Position numbers and translations under genes: made by a program. 64,000 bases of DNA from Flavobacterium quisquiliarum. Lineage in GTDB: Bacteria; Bacteroidota; Bacteroidia; Flavobacteriales; Flavobacteriaceae. The stretch spans positions 248,001 through 312,000 of the forward strand of contig NZ_WWEM01000031.1 in NCBI RefSeq assembly GCF_019308285.1, written 5' to 3'. The notes under the pieces were generated by a model. The model was not told the DNA's origin. It ran no database searches and worked only from the letters and a program-made list of their open reading frames with translations. Shown here piece by piece: positions 62,875 through 64,000 of the stretch (position 1 is its first letter; the number at the start of each line of letters is the position of its first letter).

Positions 62875-62941
62875 TGTCAGGCTGAGCGAAGTCGAGGCCT
62901 TTTCTCGTTATAATAGCCCTTCGACTTCGCTCAGGGTGACA
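62875..62941. repeat. inverted repeat with CTGAGCGAAGTCGA core
   Basis: The arms 62875-62899 and 62916-62941 share the core CTGAGCGAAGTCGA and TGTCA ends in inverted orientation around about 16 bases. The GC content is much higher than in the surroundings. This core word is seen in intergenic repeats of many bacteria. Confidence 0.7.
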
Positions 62942-62960
62942 TTTACTAGGTTTGTAAAAA

Positions 62961-62990
62961 AACTTAGCTTCTTAGTATCTTAGCATCTAA
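62961..62990. repeat. single-arm CTTAGNNN array covering a stop codon
   Basis: In-phase units CTTAGCTT, CTTAGTAT and CTTAGCAT, then CTAAT. The stop codon of the GH92 gene (complement of 62987-62989) lies within it. Confidence 0.65.
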
Positions 62991-64000
62991 TATTTCTTTT
63001 TATTAGGCTTATTACTCATATAAAATGTAATTTTTCCGCCATTCATCACATCTTCATGTTTTAAAAATGGTTTGTCTAAAGGTTTTCCATTCAAAAGTAC
63101 TTTACTCACAAATACATTTTTATCAGACTGATTTAACGTTTCGACTTCAAAGCTTTTTCCGTTTTCTAAATTGAAAACACCTTTCTTTACCAGTGGACTT
63201 CCCAAAGCATATTCATCAGAACCTGGCGCAACAGGATAAAACCCTAAACTGCTGAAAATATACCAAGCGCTCATTTGTCCAAAATCATCATTTCCGCCTA
63301 AACCATCTGCTCCATTTCGATACATTTTTTTCAAAATCATTCTGATTTTATCTTGTGCTTTCCATGGAGAATCAGTCCAATTGTATAAATACACAACATG
63401 GTGAGAAGGTTCGTTTCCATGAACGTAATTTCCAATAATTCCGTCTCTGGTAATGTCTTCAGTATTTTCAAAATATTTATCCGGAAGATGCATATTGAAT
63501 AACGAATCTAAACGAACTTTAAACTGGTCATTTCCTCCCATCATTTTAATCATTTCTGATGGATTATGAGGAACGTACAAACTGTAATTCCACGAATTTC
63601 CTTCTATAAAACCTTGTCCATGCGTATCCAAAGGATCGAACTCTTTTTTAAAAGTTCCGTCAGCTAATTTGGGACGCATAAAACCCGTTTTGGCATCGTA
63701 AACGTTTTTATAGTTTTCAGATCTTTTAATAAATTCATTATAAATATCCGTTTTCCCAAGTTTCTTTGCCGCTTGCGCAATCGCCCAGTCATCATAAGCA
63801 TATTCTAAAGTTTTAGAAACCGAAGCTCCGTTTTTATCTTCTGGAACATAACCTTGTTTCATATAATATCCTAATCCGTCGTAATAAGGCACTTTTGCAG
63901 TATTGACGCAGGCTTGAAGTGCTTTCTCTGCATCAAAACTAATATTACCTTTTACAATCGCATCTGCCACAACAGAAACAGAATGATAGCCAATCATACA
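62987..64000 (-). CDS. GH92 family alpha-mannosidase, N-terminal part outside the window
   Basis: The visible C-terminal 337 residues show the strongest motifs of glycoside hydrolase family 92: GNEPSHHVVYLYNWTDSPWKAQDKIRMI and NGADGLGGNDDFGQMSAWYIFSSLGFYPVAPGSDEYALGSP. GH92 enzymes are Ca2+-dependent exo-alpha-mannosidases (often alpha-1,2) acting on N-glycan-type mannosides. The reading frame stays open to the right edge, so the start and signal peptide are not seen. The protein ends in a Lys-rich tail inside a repeat array. Confidence 0.9.
   Translation of the reverse strand, partial: CMIGYHSVSVVADAIVKGNISFDAEKALQACVNTAKVPYYDGLGYYMKQGYVPEDKNGASVSKTLEYAYDDWAIAQAAKKLGKTDIYNEFIKRSENYKNVYDAKTGFMRPKLADGTFKKEFDPLDTHGQGFIEGNSWNYSLYVPHNPSEMIKMMGGNDQFKVRLDSLFNMHLPDKYFENTEDITRDGIIGNYVHGNEPSHHVVYLYNWTDSPWKAQDKIRMILKKMYRNGADGLGGNDDFGQMSAWYIFSSLGFYPVAPGSDEYALGSPLVKKGVFNLENGKSFEVETLNQSDKNVFVSKVLLNGKPLDKPFLKHEDVMNGGKITFYMSNKPNKKKY

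Overview
The window is chromosomal DNA of a Flavobacterium, probably a soil or freshwater species of the F. johnsoniae type. The evidence is low GC, the gliding lipoprotein GldI, two proteins with type IX secretion (T9SS) C-terminal sorting domains, a SusC/SusD pair, and promoters of the Bacteroidetes type (TTG, 17-23 bases, TAnnTTTG). I see no rRNA, tRNA, CRISPR array, prophage or insertion sequence. Function calls come from reading motifs in the translations; no database search was run.

Layout. 0-14.8 kb: housekeeping and envelope genes (PlsC-like acyltransferase cut by the left edge, Nudix hydrolase, flavin oxidoreductase, T9SS subtilase, mnmA, an exported dikinase-like protein, TPR and YwqK-like proteins, yidC, pyrG). 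15-38 kb: a sugar-utilisation locus. It holds nagB fused to a PIG-L deacetylase domain, a GH109-like enzyme, an HGSNAT/NagX-like membrane protein, a PKD lipoprotein, a DUF4832 lipoprotein, SusD, SusC, then a left-reading operon (sugar nucleotidyltransferase, NahK-like kinase, epimerase, FucP/NagP-type transporter, glmM), a LacI-family regulator, a CBM9-like protein and a T9SS beta-helix protein. 38-45 kb: OsmC, two LysM proteins, guaA and a lipoprotein. 45-49 kb: pyruvate oxidase-like enzyme with an MFS transporter. 49-59 kb: cbpA-cbpM, RidA, ClC channel, NrnA, gldI, two cyclophilin-FKBP fusions, EamA, DoxX and aquaporin. 59-64 kb: sterol desaturase-like protein, TIGR03643 protein, M61 peptidase, an unknown protein and a GH92 alpha-mannosidase cut by the right edge.

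How the genes work together. The 15-38 kb locus reads as one N-acetylhexosamine (GlcNAc/GalNAc) glycan system: surface binding and import by SusCD and lipoproteins, trimming by GH109, inner-membrane uptake by the MFS transporter, 1-phosphorylation, nucleotide activation and C4 epimerisation, and entry into amino-sugar metabolism through GlmM and NagB. A palindromic operator (consensus ATGTGYTCGARCACAT) occurs six times, in pairs, upstream of susC, between the lacI-type gene and the nucleotidyltransferase operon, and upstream of the beta-helix gene. At three of these promoters a TAnnTTAG box lies a fixed 46-47 bp downstream, so the operators sit near -57, a position usual for activation.

Other unexplained structure: five TTGCA-like boxes phased at 10.5 bp upstream of nagB; intergenic hairpins whose arms are arrays of an 8-base unit (CTYAG or CTTTG plus three variable bases) at several loci, and a related array of ACTG plus 2-3 bases; and promoters for guaA and the lacI-type gene so close to the start codon that the mRNAs should be leaderless.
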